Below, piece by piece: positions 34,775 to 46,130 of a DNA stretch of 64,000 nucleotides. The DNA is from Macrotis lagotis. Its lineage: Eukaryota; Chordata; Mammalia; Peramelemorphia; Peramelidae. The first letter of the stretch is position 1, and each line of letters starts with the position of its first letter. Below the pieces are notes generated by a model that was given only the letters and a program-made list of their open reading frames with translations, searched no databases and was not told the DNA's origin. The stretch is taken from the NCBI RefSeq assembly GCF_037893015.1, contig NC_133662.1:201697050-201761049 (forward strand), in the 5' to 3' direction. The position numbers and the translations under genes are program-made.

Positions 34775-35560
34775 TTTTTTTCCAAAATTAAATTTATTTT
34801 TAATTTATGGAACAAAACAAGTATTTCCATGATATAGTATGATGAAAAAGATGATTACACATTAAACTGCAAACCTATTATGTACAACTTGTTATTCCTT
34901 TTACATATATAATAGTTATCATGTAAATTTTTTTCTTTTTCCTTTTTTTCCTTCCCTCTCCCCTATACACCCCCTAGAGATTGATACCATTAAACACAAA
35001 TAGATAAATATATGTAAAATTACTCTATATATACTTCTATTTGTCAGGTTTTATCTGGATGCAAATATCATCTTGATATATTTTTTATTTTTAAGTTGTG
35101 TATTTATAATAGTCAAAAGGCAGTCACTCAAAGTTGTTCTTAAAACAGTTTTGTTATTACTGTACACAATGTTCTTTTGATTTTCATTTCTCTCCATTAT
35201 TTCATGCAAGTCTTTCCATGCTTTTTAAGATGATTGAACTCATCATTTATTAGAACATAATAGTATTCCATCACAATCATACACCTCAACTTGTTTAGTC
35301 ATTCCTCAATTAATGATCATTCTTGCTATTTTCAGTTCTTTATCACTACCTAGAAAGCCACTATAATCATCCCACTCATACTCAAAGTAATAGTGACAAT
35401 TTGTGACTTTCCCTTCATCTTATTTTTACTGTTTTCCTTCTCAGTTTCTCCCTCCACCCCATCTTTGCTACTCCATCCTTCCCCCCATCCTGCCAATCCT
35501 AATCCACATCCCCTCCAAAAATCTTTCCCCCCATTTCTTTGAAAATAATTTTGGATATGG
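34775..35560 (-). repeat. L1 3' region, antisense
   Basis: A T-run then 'tccaaaattaaatttatttt', 'ggatgcaaatatcatcttga', 'catgcaagtctttccatgct' and 'gaacataatagtattccatc', in the order of a reverse-complemented L1 3' UTR and ORF2 end. The run from 35400 is a pyrimidine-rich continuation. Confidence 0.65.
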
Positions 35561-35605
35561 AAGGTGTTAGTGTATAGTATTAATATTAGTGAATTGTTTT
35601 AAGTT

Positions 35606-35745
35606 AATTTTTTAAGGCAATGGGGCTGTGACTTGTCCAAAGTCACATAGCTAGGTAATTATTAAATGTCTTAGGCCAAATTTGAACCCAGATTCTCCTG
35701 ACTCTAGAATTGGTGTTCTATCCACTGCACCATCTGGCTATCCCT
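35606..35745 (-). mobile_element. tRNA-derived SINE, antisense
   Basis: 'aaggcaatggggctgtgact' (about six bases shorter than consensus at this point) to 'gcaccatctggctatccc'. Moderately diverged. Confidence 0.8.
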
Positions 35746-36287
35746 GTTTATACATTTTTAGTAGACTAAAATATATTTTCAAAATGTGAGATTTTTCATT
35801 GATTTAGATTTATCATGTGCTTTTCATGACAATTATCATCTTTTGTAAGATAACTAGATTCTTAGTGAGAATTACTTCCAGGGTTCAAACAGATAAATTT
35901 ATATATTATTTTCAAAACTCTAGAGAATTTAATAAATTACTGTGGCAGAACATCAGCTGTTTACTCTAGTGGCCTATGAGTTAATGTACTTTCAGAGATG
36001 CACAATTTATCCTCCCCCAAATAGCACTTGCTTTCTGTGACAATTTAAATTAGAATACAGCCAACATTAGTTTTTTTTGTGACTAATTACATTGTATATT
36101 GATTTTTTTTAGACTTTTTGCTTCTTTTTTTTCCTATCCTTTGCATTTTCTTTCCTTTTGCATTTCCCTTCCTTTGCACCAAAGGGATGAAAGGAGGGGA
36201 AGGAAAAAAACTGACTCAAGTTAGATTTCTCAAATATTATTGCTAGTGTAGTGCTTCTTTTAAAATTTATGAAGAAAGGAATATCAT

Positions 36288-36470
36288 TGTTGTTCAGTCA
36301 TATTTCAGTTGTGTCTGATTCTTTGTGACCTCATTTATAGTTTCTTTTGGCAAAGATATTGCAGTGGTTTGACATTTCCTTCTCCAGGTCATTTTACAGA
36401 TGAGGAAACTGAGGGAAAGAAGGTTAAGTGACTTGGCCAATCCTCTATCTGCTGTGTCACTGAGGGTATC
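36288..36470 (-). repeat. MAR1-type SINE with RTE-like tail, antisense, deleted
   Basis: 'tcattgttgttcagtcatat', 'cagatgaggaaactgaggga', then a jump to 'cctctatctgctgtgtcact'. The segment between core and head is missing. Confidence 0.6.
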
Positions 36471-36639
36471 CCATCAGGAATATTATTATGCATCATTCTA
36501 TTTTTTCACAGAATACGTACCAGACGATAATAACAGTATCCATTTCCCAGGGTTCTGAGACTCCAATGAGATGATACTCTAGATAAGTTTAGCCTGTAAG
36601 ATACACCATATAAATATATACCCATTTCCATCCCCCGGA

Positions 36640-37190
36640 GTGGGAAGAAATTTGTTAGGGGGACCAATTGGGAGAGTGTTGAAGTAGTTTTAAGGCTTTG
36701 TTGATGAGGGTCCAATCTGAGGTGGTGGCTGTGTGAGTAGAAAGAAGGGGATCAAATGAAAGAAGTCTTATGAAGGGGGAAAGGGTCATATTTGAACACT
36801 GATTAAGATTAGGATGAGGACCTGAGGATAATGCCTCAGTTTTAAACCTGATGGACCAGAAGAATGGTAGTCCTTTGACAGAAATTGGGAAATTTTGATA
36901 CAAGGATAGATTAGTAGAGGAAGAGAAAATAAGTTTTGTATTGCACTTAATCTGAGTTTGAGATGGGCTTTGGGACACTTACTTGAATATGTCTGATAGG
37001 CAGTTGATGACCCAGGCAAAGGACGGGAACTGCATCGAGAAGTCTCTGAGCCATGTGCAGGGGGACTACTGAGCTCAGGAACCAAAGGAGGGAACTGAAA
37101 GAGGATGAAGAGAGAGGACTCAGGACAAAGCCTTGGGGTACACCTTTAGTGAGGAGAAGTCAAGATTGTAAGGGGGACTTTAAAGATAGC
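36640..37190 (-). repeat. L2-type LINE fragment, antisense
   Basis: Overlapping minus frames at 36506-37085 are short and interrupted. On the plus strand 'cagttgatgacccaggcaaa' and 'ctcaggacaaagccttgggg' correspond to antisense L2 around the GVPQG-type motif. Confidence 0.6.
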
Positions 37191-37374
37191 AGCCTTTTAG
37201 TTCAAGTTCAGTGTTAGGATCAGTGAGGCATTTGGGAGTTGTGAACCTTTCCTCTAGAAGGTTTGCTTTGCCTAACCCAGCAACAATGCACAGCAGGGAC
37301 CCAGGGACCCTTCGCTCCTCTCCACCCCTCTCAACTCCATCTGGACCCTACGTGGACAGAGTCATCTGGATATG

Positions 37375-37560
37375 GCATCACCAGGTAGCACAATGGATGG
37401 AGCACTGGGCTGGGAGCCAGGAACATGTGAGTGCAAATCCAGTCTTAGACATTTATTGGTTGTAGGACCCTGAGCTCAGCTCTGAAGTTTTGTTTGCTTA
37501 AGTTCCCACTTCTGTAAAATGGGGATATTGACAGCCCCTAATCATAATGGTCCAGTGAGG
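37375..37560 (+). repeat. MIR/MAR1-like SINE
   Basis: 'ggtagcacaatggatggagc', 'ccacttctgtaaaatgggga' and 'gtccagtgaggtgatatttg'. Confidence 0.55.
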
Positions 37561-37589
37561 TGATATTTGTCAAAAGTGCTCAGCATGAT

Positions 37590-37765
37590 TTTGATTAATG
37601 TATAGCATGGGAACAATGTAAAGATTCTCAGACTGCCTTCTGTGGGGGAGGGAGGGAAGGGAGGGTGGGTGGGGGGAAAATTGTAAAATTCAAAATCTTA
37701 CAAAAAATGATAGGTAAAAACTACTATTTTATATAATTGGAAAACAAAATATTTTTTTTAAAAAA
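37590..37765 (+). repeat. 5'-truncated L1 3' end
   Basis: Matches the 3' end of the L1 at 63495-63670 in order: 'tgtatagcatgggaacaatg', 'cagactgccttctgtggggg', a G-rich run, and 'tatataattggaaaacaaaa' with an A-rich end. It represents an independent insertion of the same L1 family. Confidence 0.8.
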
Positions 37766-38175
37766 GCACTCAGCTCTGTGTGCACCCTGCACAGGCTCTA
37801 GTTCATAAATGCTGGTTTCCTCCTCCCTCTCTTCCATCATTGCAGTGATGGGTGTGATCACTGATGACTTGCCTGAGGGTGGATAGGGAGAAGTCTACAG
37901 GACCAGCAGCTGCAGGAGGGTCAGGGCTGTGCCCTGATGGAGCAGCCAGAGCGGAGTGGAAAACTGAGTATAAAACAGAGCACCCCTGTTCTGTGTTGCT
38001 GTTCCTGGGGATTTAATGGTAAAAAAAATACATATGTGATTAATAAGGTACATTTCATGTAATATAAACATTGCTCTATAAAAATACAATGTGGGAAAAA
38101 CTGTTCTTGTCTTTCAAGGAGCTTACATTAATAAAAGACAAAACAACTAGTTGAAATTTTAAGCTATTATTATTT

Positions 38176-38325
38176 TTTATTTTTTAATTCTATTTGTTTG
38201 TTTAATTTACAAGGCAATGGGATTAAGTGATTTGCCCACAGCTAGGTAATTATTAAGTGTCTGAGGCTGGATTTGAACTCAGGTCCTTCTGACTCCAGGG
38301 CCGTTGCTGTGCCATTTAGCTGCCC
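38176..38325 (-). mobile_element. tRNA-derived SINE, antisense
   Basis: Bounded by an 18-bp target-site duplication, tttaagctattattattt, at 38158-38175 and 38326-38343. It sits just before an antisense L2 fragment. Confidence 0.93.
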
Positions 38326-38344
38326 TTTAAGCTATTATTATTTA

Positions 38345-39620
38345 AGTTTAAAGCTTAAAATTATAGGAAGGTTCATAGAACACCCTTATGCATATATACA
38401 AAATAGATATGAAAAAAATAGGAAAAATACATAGAATTTTAACTTCAAGGTATTTTAGAAGGAAGGGCACTAGCAATTGGGGACATCAGGAAAGTGGCAC
38501 ATAAATTGTCTCTTGTAAATAGAGAGGGATTTTTTGAGGTGGATGTGAGGAGCAAGTACAGTGCAAGTACTTAGGACTGAAGGGAGGGTGGATATTGAGT
38601 GTGACGAACACAGAGAAGACCAATTTGGTAGGATCCCAGAACATGGGAAATATTGCACAAAGAGTTTAGAAAGGTAGGTCCGAAGGCAAGTTATGAAGAG
38701 TTTTACTATAGTATGTTGTAGAGACAATAAGAGGGTAACACAGTCCTTTCTATATGGAGAAAAATATTTTAGCAGCATTGTAAAGGAGGAACTGGATTGA
38801 GAACTGACTTGAGAAGAGACTTGAGATAGAACAATTAGGCAACCATTGCAGCATCCTAGTTGAGAGGTAATGAGAGATTTGATTAAGGTGGTGACTGTGT
38901 GACTAGTGATAAGAATCAGACATGGGAGATGTGGCAACTGATTGGATATGAGGTGAGAGAGAGTGAGGAGTCTTTGATAACACTGAGATTATAAACAGGG
39001 TGCCTAGGGAAATGTAGTGCCTTTGCTGCATGATGGGAAGTTTGGAAGATGGTGGGTTTGGGAGGAAAGAATAAATAGTATTTTGGAATTTGAGTTTGTG
39101 ATGTCTCCAGGACATGCAATTTGAAATGTTCATTTTGTAACATCAAAGCTCAGGAGAGAGACTGGGGTTATGTATATAGATGTGAAAATTATCAACATAG
39201 AACTGGTAATTAAACCCATAAGAGCTATTGAGATTAATGAGAGAGAAAGTGGAGGGAGAGAGAAGAGAAGAGAAGAGAAGAGAAGAGAAGAGAAGAGAAG
39301 AGAAGAGAAGAGAAGAGAAGAGAAGAGAAGGGGGCCTAGGACACAGTCTTGGGTAACATCTACAGTTAGGAGGAGTGATATGGATGATGCACCAACAAAA
39401 CAGAGAAGGACTAATTACTAGAAGGTGGACCAGGAAAGAGTAATGTCTCAAAAAACCAAAACAAAACAGATAAGAGCGAATTCAGGAGGAGTGGATGATC
39501 AGAAGTGTCATATGTAGCACTTAAATTGAGAAAGATGAAGCCTGAAAAAAAGATCATTAAGAGTAAGGTAAATTTAGAAAGAACAATTTCAGTTGAATGA
39601 TGAGTTCAAAAACTTAATTG
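38345..39620 (-). repeat. L2/CR1-clade LINE fragment with reverse-transcriptase remnant, antisense
   Basis: The longest L2 relic here. The minus frame 38470-38937 carries LLIKSLITSQLGCCNG-type and LFITCLRTYLS landmarks of the L2 ORF C-terminus. The minus frame 39143-39451 has NYQFYVDNFHIYI where an active enzyme would have the YADD catalytic core, so the enzyme is dead. Multiple stops and frameshifts. An AGAAG array has grown inside it. Confidence 0.75.
39261..39330. repeat. (AGAAG)14 minisatellite
   Basis: Fourteen perfect, uninterrupted 5-bp units inside the L2 relic. It produces matching spurious frames on both strands. Confidence 0.97.
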
Positions 39621-40780
39621 TAGAGGTTGAAGAGTGAGAAGAAGAAAAGGCAGCAAGTGCAAATTATTTTTCTAAGAATTAATTGAGAAAAGGGGGAGAG
39701 GGATACTAGATAATAGCTGGGGCGGCAGTATATGGTATGGTCCAATGGAAGATGTTTTAGGTGTAAAAGAGGCTTGAGTGGGTTTGAAGTCAGAAAGGAA
39801 GAATTTAGTGCCCAGGAGGACATAAAGAGAAAGGGAAGAGGAGGAGGAGGTTTGATATTGCATTTTTCTGGGGATGATAGGAGAGAATGGGCTTAAGTTC
39901 ACAGGTAGAAAGATTGACTTTGGCAAGGATAAGGCCACTTCATTGTGGGATAGAGACTGGGGTAGAGGAGTGGGATTGAGTGTCAAGGAATTTTTAGATG
40001 AAGGGAAGGGAAGAAAAGGCAACTTAAATGGAATGACTTCAGTTTGTTTTTTTTTTTTAATCAAAAGGCAAGACCCTTAGTTGGGAGAGAAAGGAAAATG
40101 AGCTATGTGAGATTTCAATAAAGAAGAGAAAGTTTGAAAAAGCTAAAGGGAGATAGAGAATCAGTTAACAAGGATTAAAAAAATACTATCCAACTACAGT
40201 GAGGGCCTAGATGAAGTTGAATAACCCAAACTAATGATGTACCCAGTTGGCACAGTTGTGTGACTTCCAGCCACCACTTTCCCCATTCCCTGGTTCCATT
40301 CAGAAGTCAGTGAGTAGGAATAGAGGAGGCAGATGATGGGTCTATTCTAGAGTTGAGGTTTGGTAAGGGATGAGTGCCAGTAAGAGAAGGGGCAAGAGAT
40401 TCAAGAATAGAGAGGACAGTTCAAAGCTGAATTGTCTCACTAGAATCTAGATTTAAAAGGGAGAAAAGTAGAGTCATAGCAGAGATATTAGTTTGATAGT
40501 GGATAGAGACATGAAGTGACTGGAAATCCCTTTGAGGTGGAAGGTATCATAGGGATGGGGCATAGGGAAAGATGGAATAATAGGAAGGTCTGGTCCTGGA
40601 GAGGAATGTCAGGGAGTAGGACACTCGTAGATGATGCTGAGATCCAGTGTGGGTCATCCTCTTGTGGAACTGAGGTAGACTGCAGGAATAGGTTGTGGGA
40701 TTTAAGGAGACTGAGGAGTCAAGAGATGAGAGAGGTTGAGGGATCATCAATATGAGTCAGATACTGAATTCCTTGAGTCA
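39620..40780 (-). repeat. Probable further antisense L2-type sequence
   Basis: Purine-rich on the plus strand with blocks such as 'tcaaggaatttttagatgaa' and 'aggaggcagatgatgggtct' that look like upstream L2 ORF sequence in antisense. The frames listed on both strands are short and not conserved-looking. Weak assignment. Confidence 0.35.
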
Positions 40781-40851
40781 ACATGTATTTATTATGTGTT
40801 TGCATATGCACTGACGCTGAGGAGCCAAGTATTTAGATTCAACTTGAAGGA

Positions 40852-40854
<3 letters not shown>

Positions 40855-40898
<44 letters not shown>
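40855..40898. repeat. (AC)n microsatellite
   Basis: About 22 AC units, followed by an AT-rich tract with tandem 'tatatagttaagtgtata'-like words to about 40990. Confidence 0.97.
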
Positions 40899-40900
<2 letters not shown>

Positions 40901-40999
40901 TACATACATATATATACTTGAATGATTATATATATTTAACTATAATGTATATAGTTAAGTGTATACATGAATATAGTTAAGTATATAAAATTGACTCAA

Positions 41000-41103
41000 T
41001 GAAAAGATTTTTTTTTAAGGAAAAGAGCACTAACACTTGAGGGGATCACAAAAAGCTTCTTGTTGAAAGTGGTAACTAAAATGTGCTTTGAAAGAATTGT
41101 GGA

Positions 41104-41168
<65 letters not shown>

Positions 41169-42060
41169 CCCAGGCATAAGGGAAAACCTATACAAAGGAG
41201 TGAAGGTGGAATATCATGTATAGGAACAGCAAGAAGGGCAGTTTGTGAGGAATAATGTTGACTTTATCAGATCAGTCTGGAAAGAGGTTGGAGTCCAGAA
41301 TGTGAACTGCTTTAAATGTCAAGCAGAGGAGTCTGTATTTTATCTTAGGGGCAGCAGGAAGCATCTTTATCTGGGTAGTTGCAGGGTCGGTGTGCTTTGG
41401 GAATGATGAAAGATAATCTGGCATCTGTCTGGAAGATGGTTTGAAGGGGTGTGGGACTAGAGGCAGGAGAGAGGTGGTTTAGGTAAGAGGTGATGAGGGC
41501 TTTGTCTGACATAGGGTGGTAACTGCATACATGGAACTAGTGGAAGGCACTGAAAATGTGAAGGTACAGTCTGCAAGATTTAATGGCCCCTGGATATGAA
41601 AGGTGTGAATAGAAGAAAGAGTGGGGCATGACTTAGAGGTCATGAATCTGGGGGACCAGTGGGGGTAGAAGTGTTTTGAACAGAAATAGGGAGCCATAAA
41701 AGTGACTGGATTTTTTGAGGGGTGGATGAGTTCTGTCTTAGTCATGTTGAACTTCAAATACCTAATAGGTGAATGATGTAAAAATAGAGCTCAGAAGAAA
41801 GACGAAGGCTAAAGCCATAGATTTGGGAGTTGTCTACATAGAAATTCATCTACTCATGAAAATTTAAGACATCATCAAGAAATACAGAGAGAAGCAGGCT
41901 CTGGCCAAATCTCTGAGTTACATCCACACATAAGGGATGATAAAGTCAACAAAGGAAACTGAGGGGGTGGGATCAGAGGAGTTAGATGAAGGACCAGGGA
42001 CACCTTAATGTTAGTACCGTCCAGAGAGCCAAAGCACAGGTGTCAGATGAGTGTCATGTG
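41000..42060 (-). repeat. L2-type LINE fragment, antisense
   Basis: 'caaaaagcttcttgttgaaa', 'aatcccaggcataagggaaa', 'gaactgctttaaatgtcaag', 'gtcttagtcatgttgaactt' follow the antisense L2 3'-to-5' order. A long (GA)n has grown inside it. Confidence 0.65.
41105..41166. repeat. (GA)n microsatellite
   Basis: About 30 perfect GA units inside the L2 relic. Confidence 0.98.
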
Positions 42061-42686
42061 GCCCATAGTATGTACAAGTGAACCATTAAAATGGAAGACT
42101 ATCTCCCTTTGGGAGATTAGCTTGCTCTTGTGAAGTTTGATTCCCCCAAATAAACATCTGAACTTGAATATTTTTAAAAAATTGGAAATTACTTAATACA
42201 ATAAAAAATAAAATAAAAGATACTAAATTTTTTTAAACTAAGTTGTTATGTTGCCTTAGGAATTCCTGAATATGGTATGGTTGACACCACTCATAAAGTG
42301 CCTAGAAAGAAAGAATAATCAAATCAGCAGCTGTAGAGAGGTTTACCTAGTCAGATGAAGACTGAAAGCAATCTTTTGAAATTAGTATTTAGGAGGTCAT
42401 TGGTAATGTTGAAAAGAGAGAGAGTTTTAATGTCTGAGGTCAGATTGTAAGAGATTGATGCCCAAGTAACATTTAGATGTTTCTTGATAACCTATCTTTA
42501 AAAGTATTATATAGTTATTTTTAATATTCTTTCTTCTATGTGATATGATGTCTTTTATGTTTCTTAGTTGGCTGTTCAAAAATGGAAGTTCCTCATGGAT
42601 ACTAGATTGACATTTTTCAGTATAGTAAGGGTACTTAATATTTGATTTTAATTTTGACTTAATGTGTGTGTTTTTGTTTCTCCCAG

Positions 42687-42800
42687 TTTAGGTTTGATTT
42701 CCGATTCTTTTCACATGTTCTTCGACAGTACTGCTATCTTGGCTGGACTGGCAGCTTCTGTAATTTCAAAATGGAGAGATAATGATGCTTTTTCCTATGG
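42687..42800 (+). CDS. SLC30A7: SLC30A7 coding exon 3
   Basis: Completes Cys61 and encodes residues 62-98 plus two bases of codon 99. It contains helix 2 with the CDF-family metal-site motif HxxxD: His70 and Asp74 in DSFHMFFDS. These two residues form half of the tetrahedral zinc site; the other half is in helix 5, outside this window. The exon ends with the WRDNDAFSYG loop. The acceptor is tctcccAG after a pyrimidine tract and the donor is GG|GTAAGA. Exon length (114) and phases (2 in, 2 out) keep the frame. The 3.7 kb after it in intron 3 includes a SINE and microsatellites. Confidence 0.97.
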
Positions 42801-43189
42801 GTAAGATATATATATATATATTTTACAAAATCTTGATAGTATATTAACTGAAAATATAAACATGTAGAGAACATTAAACTTGCATTTAAACTGGTTAAGA
42901 AAAAAAGCCAACAATTTATATTTTTTAAATGTAAAGTTACTATGACATTGGTGAAGTAAAGAGAGCCCTGGATTGTATTCATGGCTTGAATCTTACCTCA
43001 GACAGTGTGCTTATGACCTCATTTACTCTCAGACTTCTGCTTTTCCATCACATTTAGTAAAATGTGAATTAAAATATTTGCATAATCTACCTCACAAAGG
43101 TGATTTTCAGTAGAGCAACTTGGCAAAATTTAAAATCACATGACATGAAGAAAAATGAAGTTTTGTTTTCTTATTTGTAGCATGATGAG

Positions 43190-43425
43190 GGTCAGCTTGG
43201 TGGTACAGTGCATTAGAGTGCCAACCCTGGAATCAGGAGGAACTGAGTTCAAGTTTGACTTTAGACCCTTATTAGCTATGTAACCCTGGGAAAGTCACCT
43301 AGCCCTGTGTACGTCAGTTCCTCATCACTAAAACGAGCTAGACACTCCAGTATCTCTTCCAAGAAAACCCCAAATAGAGACACAACTAAAAGACTCAACG
43401 CAACAATAAAAAACACAGCATGATG
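43190..43425 (+). repeat. MAR1-type SINE with RTE-like tail, sense
   Basis: 'gcttggtggtacagtgcatt', 'ccctgggaaagtcacctagc' and 'aaactcaacgcaacaa'-like end. Sense counterpart of the element at 6420. Confidence 0.6.
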
Positions 43426-44179
43426 GTGTTTTTCATTGTACTATAGAGTAGATGGAGACTTTATATTCCATATTTATATATTTTGTGGCCATAATTTTAT
43501 GCAAATTATTGTACCTTTTTTTTTTTTTAGAAAAGACTAACCTGATTGTTTTGCTTTGTCTAGGGTACTGTGCTAAATGATCTAGTCTCCATTCAGAATT
43601 GTATTCTTTGAGACAAATAGCAATTCACATTTATGTAATACATTAGAGTTTTCAGAATATTTTTTAACTTTCTTGTGATTTGTTCTTTGTAATTCACTCA
43701 TTTATTCTATAAGTATATTCTTTTACATCCTTGTGGATGGTGGAGTTACTGTATGTTTCTATTGGTGTGTAGGTGTAAGCATAGCTATAGTTCAGGTATC
43801 TCTGAACATTCAGTTTTCCAGACATGAAGGATGAAATAAAAATCAAATTGTCCATATTATTGTGACCAGCACATATGGTAACCCTCTTTGCTCAAAATTT
43901 AAAGAATTATAAAACTTAACCAGAATATTTTATATTCTAACAGTATAATTGATATTTATATAAATTTTGAGCCTCAGATACAAGATCATGAAATAGCTTC
44001 TGAATTAAAATTATTTAAATTTTGTTCAATATAATTTTAATGCTATGCATTTGTCCTATATGAAAATCGGCAATTTATATATTTTATATCTGGTGATTGT
44101 TAAGCAGACTATACATTTAACCAAGAAGCCCCCAGTCTCCAGTTCTCCTGCATAAAGGAGTTCACAATATCTTTTTTAT

Positions 44180-44312
44180 TTTTTGAGGCAATTGGAGTTA
44201 AGTGACTTGCTGAGGGTTACACAGCTTGTAAATTTCTGAGATTAGATTTGAATTCAGGTCCTGCTAACCTCAGAGTCAGTACTCTATCCACTGGCTGCCC
44301 CAACAATATCTT
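44180..44312 (-). mobile_element. tRNA-derived SINE, antisense, diverged
   Basis: 'gaggcaattggagttaagtg' to 'ccactggctgcccc', with repeated 'caatatcttt' flanks as a probable target-site duplication. Confidence 0.75.
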
Positions 44313-44750
44313 TAATTATAACATTTTGTAAAACAACTTTAAAGTTTTTCAACATTTTCATTTGTAAACTAAATTGTTAGTTTGTCAAATGTTTGTCCTG
44401 GTATATATTTTTTCTATATAAAGCACCTTTTATTTAAAGGATTATTTTCCCTTTTAATCCATACATGATATTTTCACTGACAGTTTTGGGTAGGATTAGT
44501 TAGGAAGGACAAGTTATAATTGTTGGTGTTAGGTGATATTTTACATATGAAATGGGTTTATACCATGTTCACTTATACAGTGATTGCCTTAATATAATGA
44601 GTACAGTTGTATTTGGGGGATGAAATAAAGTTGGTATAAAGAGAGTGTCCTAAATAACTGAGACTAGTAATGGGTTAAGCAGTAAACAGGTAAATATGTC
44701 CTAATGGTTTGTCACTGGAAAGATTGTTTTTTTTTACCATTCATGTCTTC

Positions 44751-44752
<2 letters not shown>

Positions 44753-44799
<47 letters not shown>
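44753..44799. repeat. (CT)n microsatellite
   Basis: About 23 CT units. Confidence 0.98.
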
Positions 44800-44801
<2 letters not shown>

Positions 44802-45162
44802 GAAAGGGACTAAAAGAGGGAGACTTTTAGTATAACATTATACTATAGAAGTCACAATAGTAACTTAAAGTAGCCAATGTAGTTTTTGTTGACTAGAGGA
44901 ACATTTTTAAATTTTGGACCTGTGGCAACTATGTCGGATGCCTGAACCCCAGGGTCAGGTGTTAAGCCTTTGAATAAGTTCAGCCCACTTGGAGGAAGGG
45001 AGACTCTGGATAGAATAGCGGGCCAGAGCTACAGTAAAGGACAGAGAGAAGCAAGGAGCAAATTCAATATTTTTAATTTAATAGATATCCTTTTTGTACC
45101 ATTATCTTTGAACTTATGAGACTGGATAAAATGTATATATGACAGGCAGCAAAATCATAAAC

Positions 45163-45300
45163 TTTTTTTTTGGGGGGGGGTTCCAAGGCAGTGGAGTTGA
45201 GTGACTTGCCCATGGTCACACAGCTAAGTATTATGTGTCTGAGGTCAGATATGAACTCAGGTGCTCCTCATGCCTATCCACTGTGCCACCTAGCTACCCC
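45163..45300 (-). mobile_element. tRNA-derived SINE, antisense
   Basis: A T-run and a 10-G run, then 'aaggcagtggagttgagtga' to 'gtgccacctagctacccc'. The frame 45170-45385 starts inside it and is not a gene. Confidence 0.8.
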
Positions 45301-46130
45301 AAGAATCGGAGACTCTTTAAGAGTTGGAGGGTATCTCAGAGGTCACCTAATCTATCCTCTGCCTAAAGAAGAATCTCTTCTATGATTTTCTGGCATTGTT
45401 TTCAATATTTCTTTGAAGGCCTCTACTGAGGGGTAAGGAGCCAGTTCATTTCAGCACTGATCAGCTCTTAAGTTTTTCTTTAGATTATGCTTAAATTTTC
45501 TTTTTGCAGATTCTATAATACTATTACTTCTGGTTCTGTGCTCTGAGGACAAACAGCACAAATCTAATCCTTCTTTCAAGTACAATGAAGACAGTTATCC
45601 TGTCTTTCCTAATAGGGCTTTTAACACTTAGTTCTTTCAGCTGAGTATCATAAGGCATGTACTTGTTACCTTTCATAATCCTTTTTTTTTTTTCTGAATA
45701 CTTTTTGGAATATTTGATCAATGCCTTTCCCAAAAGATAGCACACTGAACTGAACCCAGTACTCCCAAAATGCTTTGACCAGGGCAGGATAGATAGATGT
45801 TCCTATCTTATTTCTGCCTTTCTTTTCTATGTGGTGTTTTGGACAACTATTTCACATTACCAAATATTTACTGACTTTTAGTTTACTGAAATCCCCAACT
45901 CTTACTGCTGTCCTGCCATTCAAATTTCTCTATTGTCTCCTTAGGAAGTTAATTTTTTTTAAACTCAAGTTTTAAGAGTTTAAATTTACTACTAATAAAT
46001 TTAATTTTTTTTAGATTGACTCAACATTTAGGTAATCAAGATCTTTGTGGATCTTGACTCTATTGTCTAACATATTAACTATTCCTTCCAGAATTGTATG
46101 ATCTACAAAATGAGAAATTTAACTAATAAT
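45300..46130 (+). repeat. Ancient interspersed repeat (CR1/L3-like)
   Basis: 'actgaactgaacccagtact' then 'gctttgaccagggcaggata' is a wording I recall from old CR1/L3-like mammalian repeats. Related head sequence ('atagaatcataggatctcag') appears at 49090 and related middle sequence at 50850-51700. Family name uncertain. Confidence 0.4.

Larger units (their letters stand above)
21174..42686 (+). other. SLC30A7: SLC30A7 intron 2 (21.5 kb)
   Basis: A GT-AG intron, phase 2, full of interspersed repeats. It holds sense and antisense tRNA SINEs, CR1/L2-type LINE pieces in both orientations (sense at 23090-23880 and 26830-27310), antisense L1 3' pieces, microsatellites, and two local duplications (21438-21680 with 22262-22514; 24693-24925 with 27401-27633). 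Stretches 29640-29680, 29853-31150, 32430-33300, 33990-34770 and 35750-36280 are AT-rich with nothing I can assign. I see no alternative coding exon. Confidence 0.9.
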
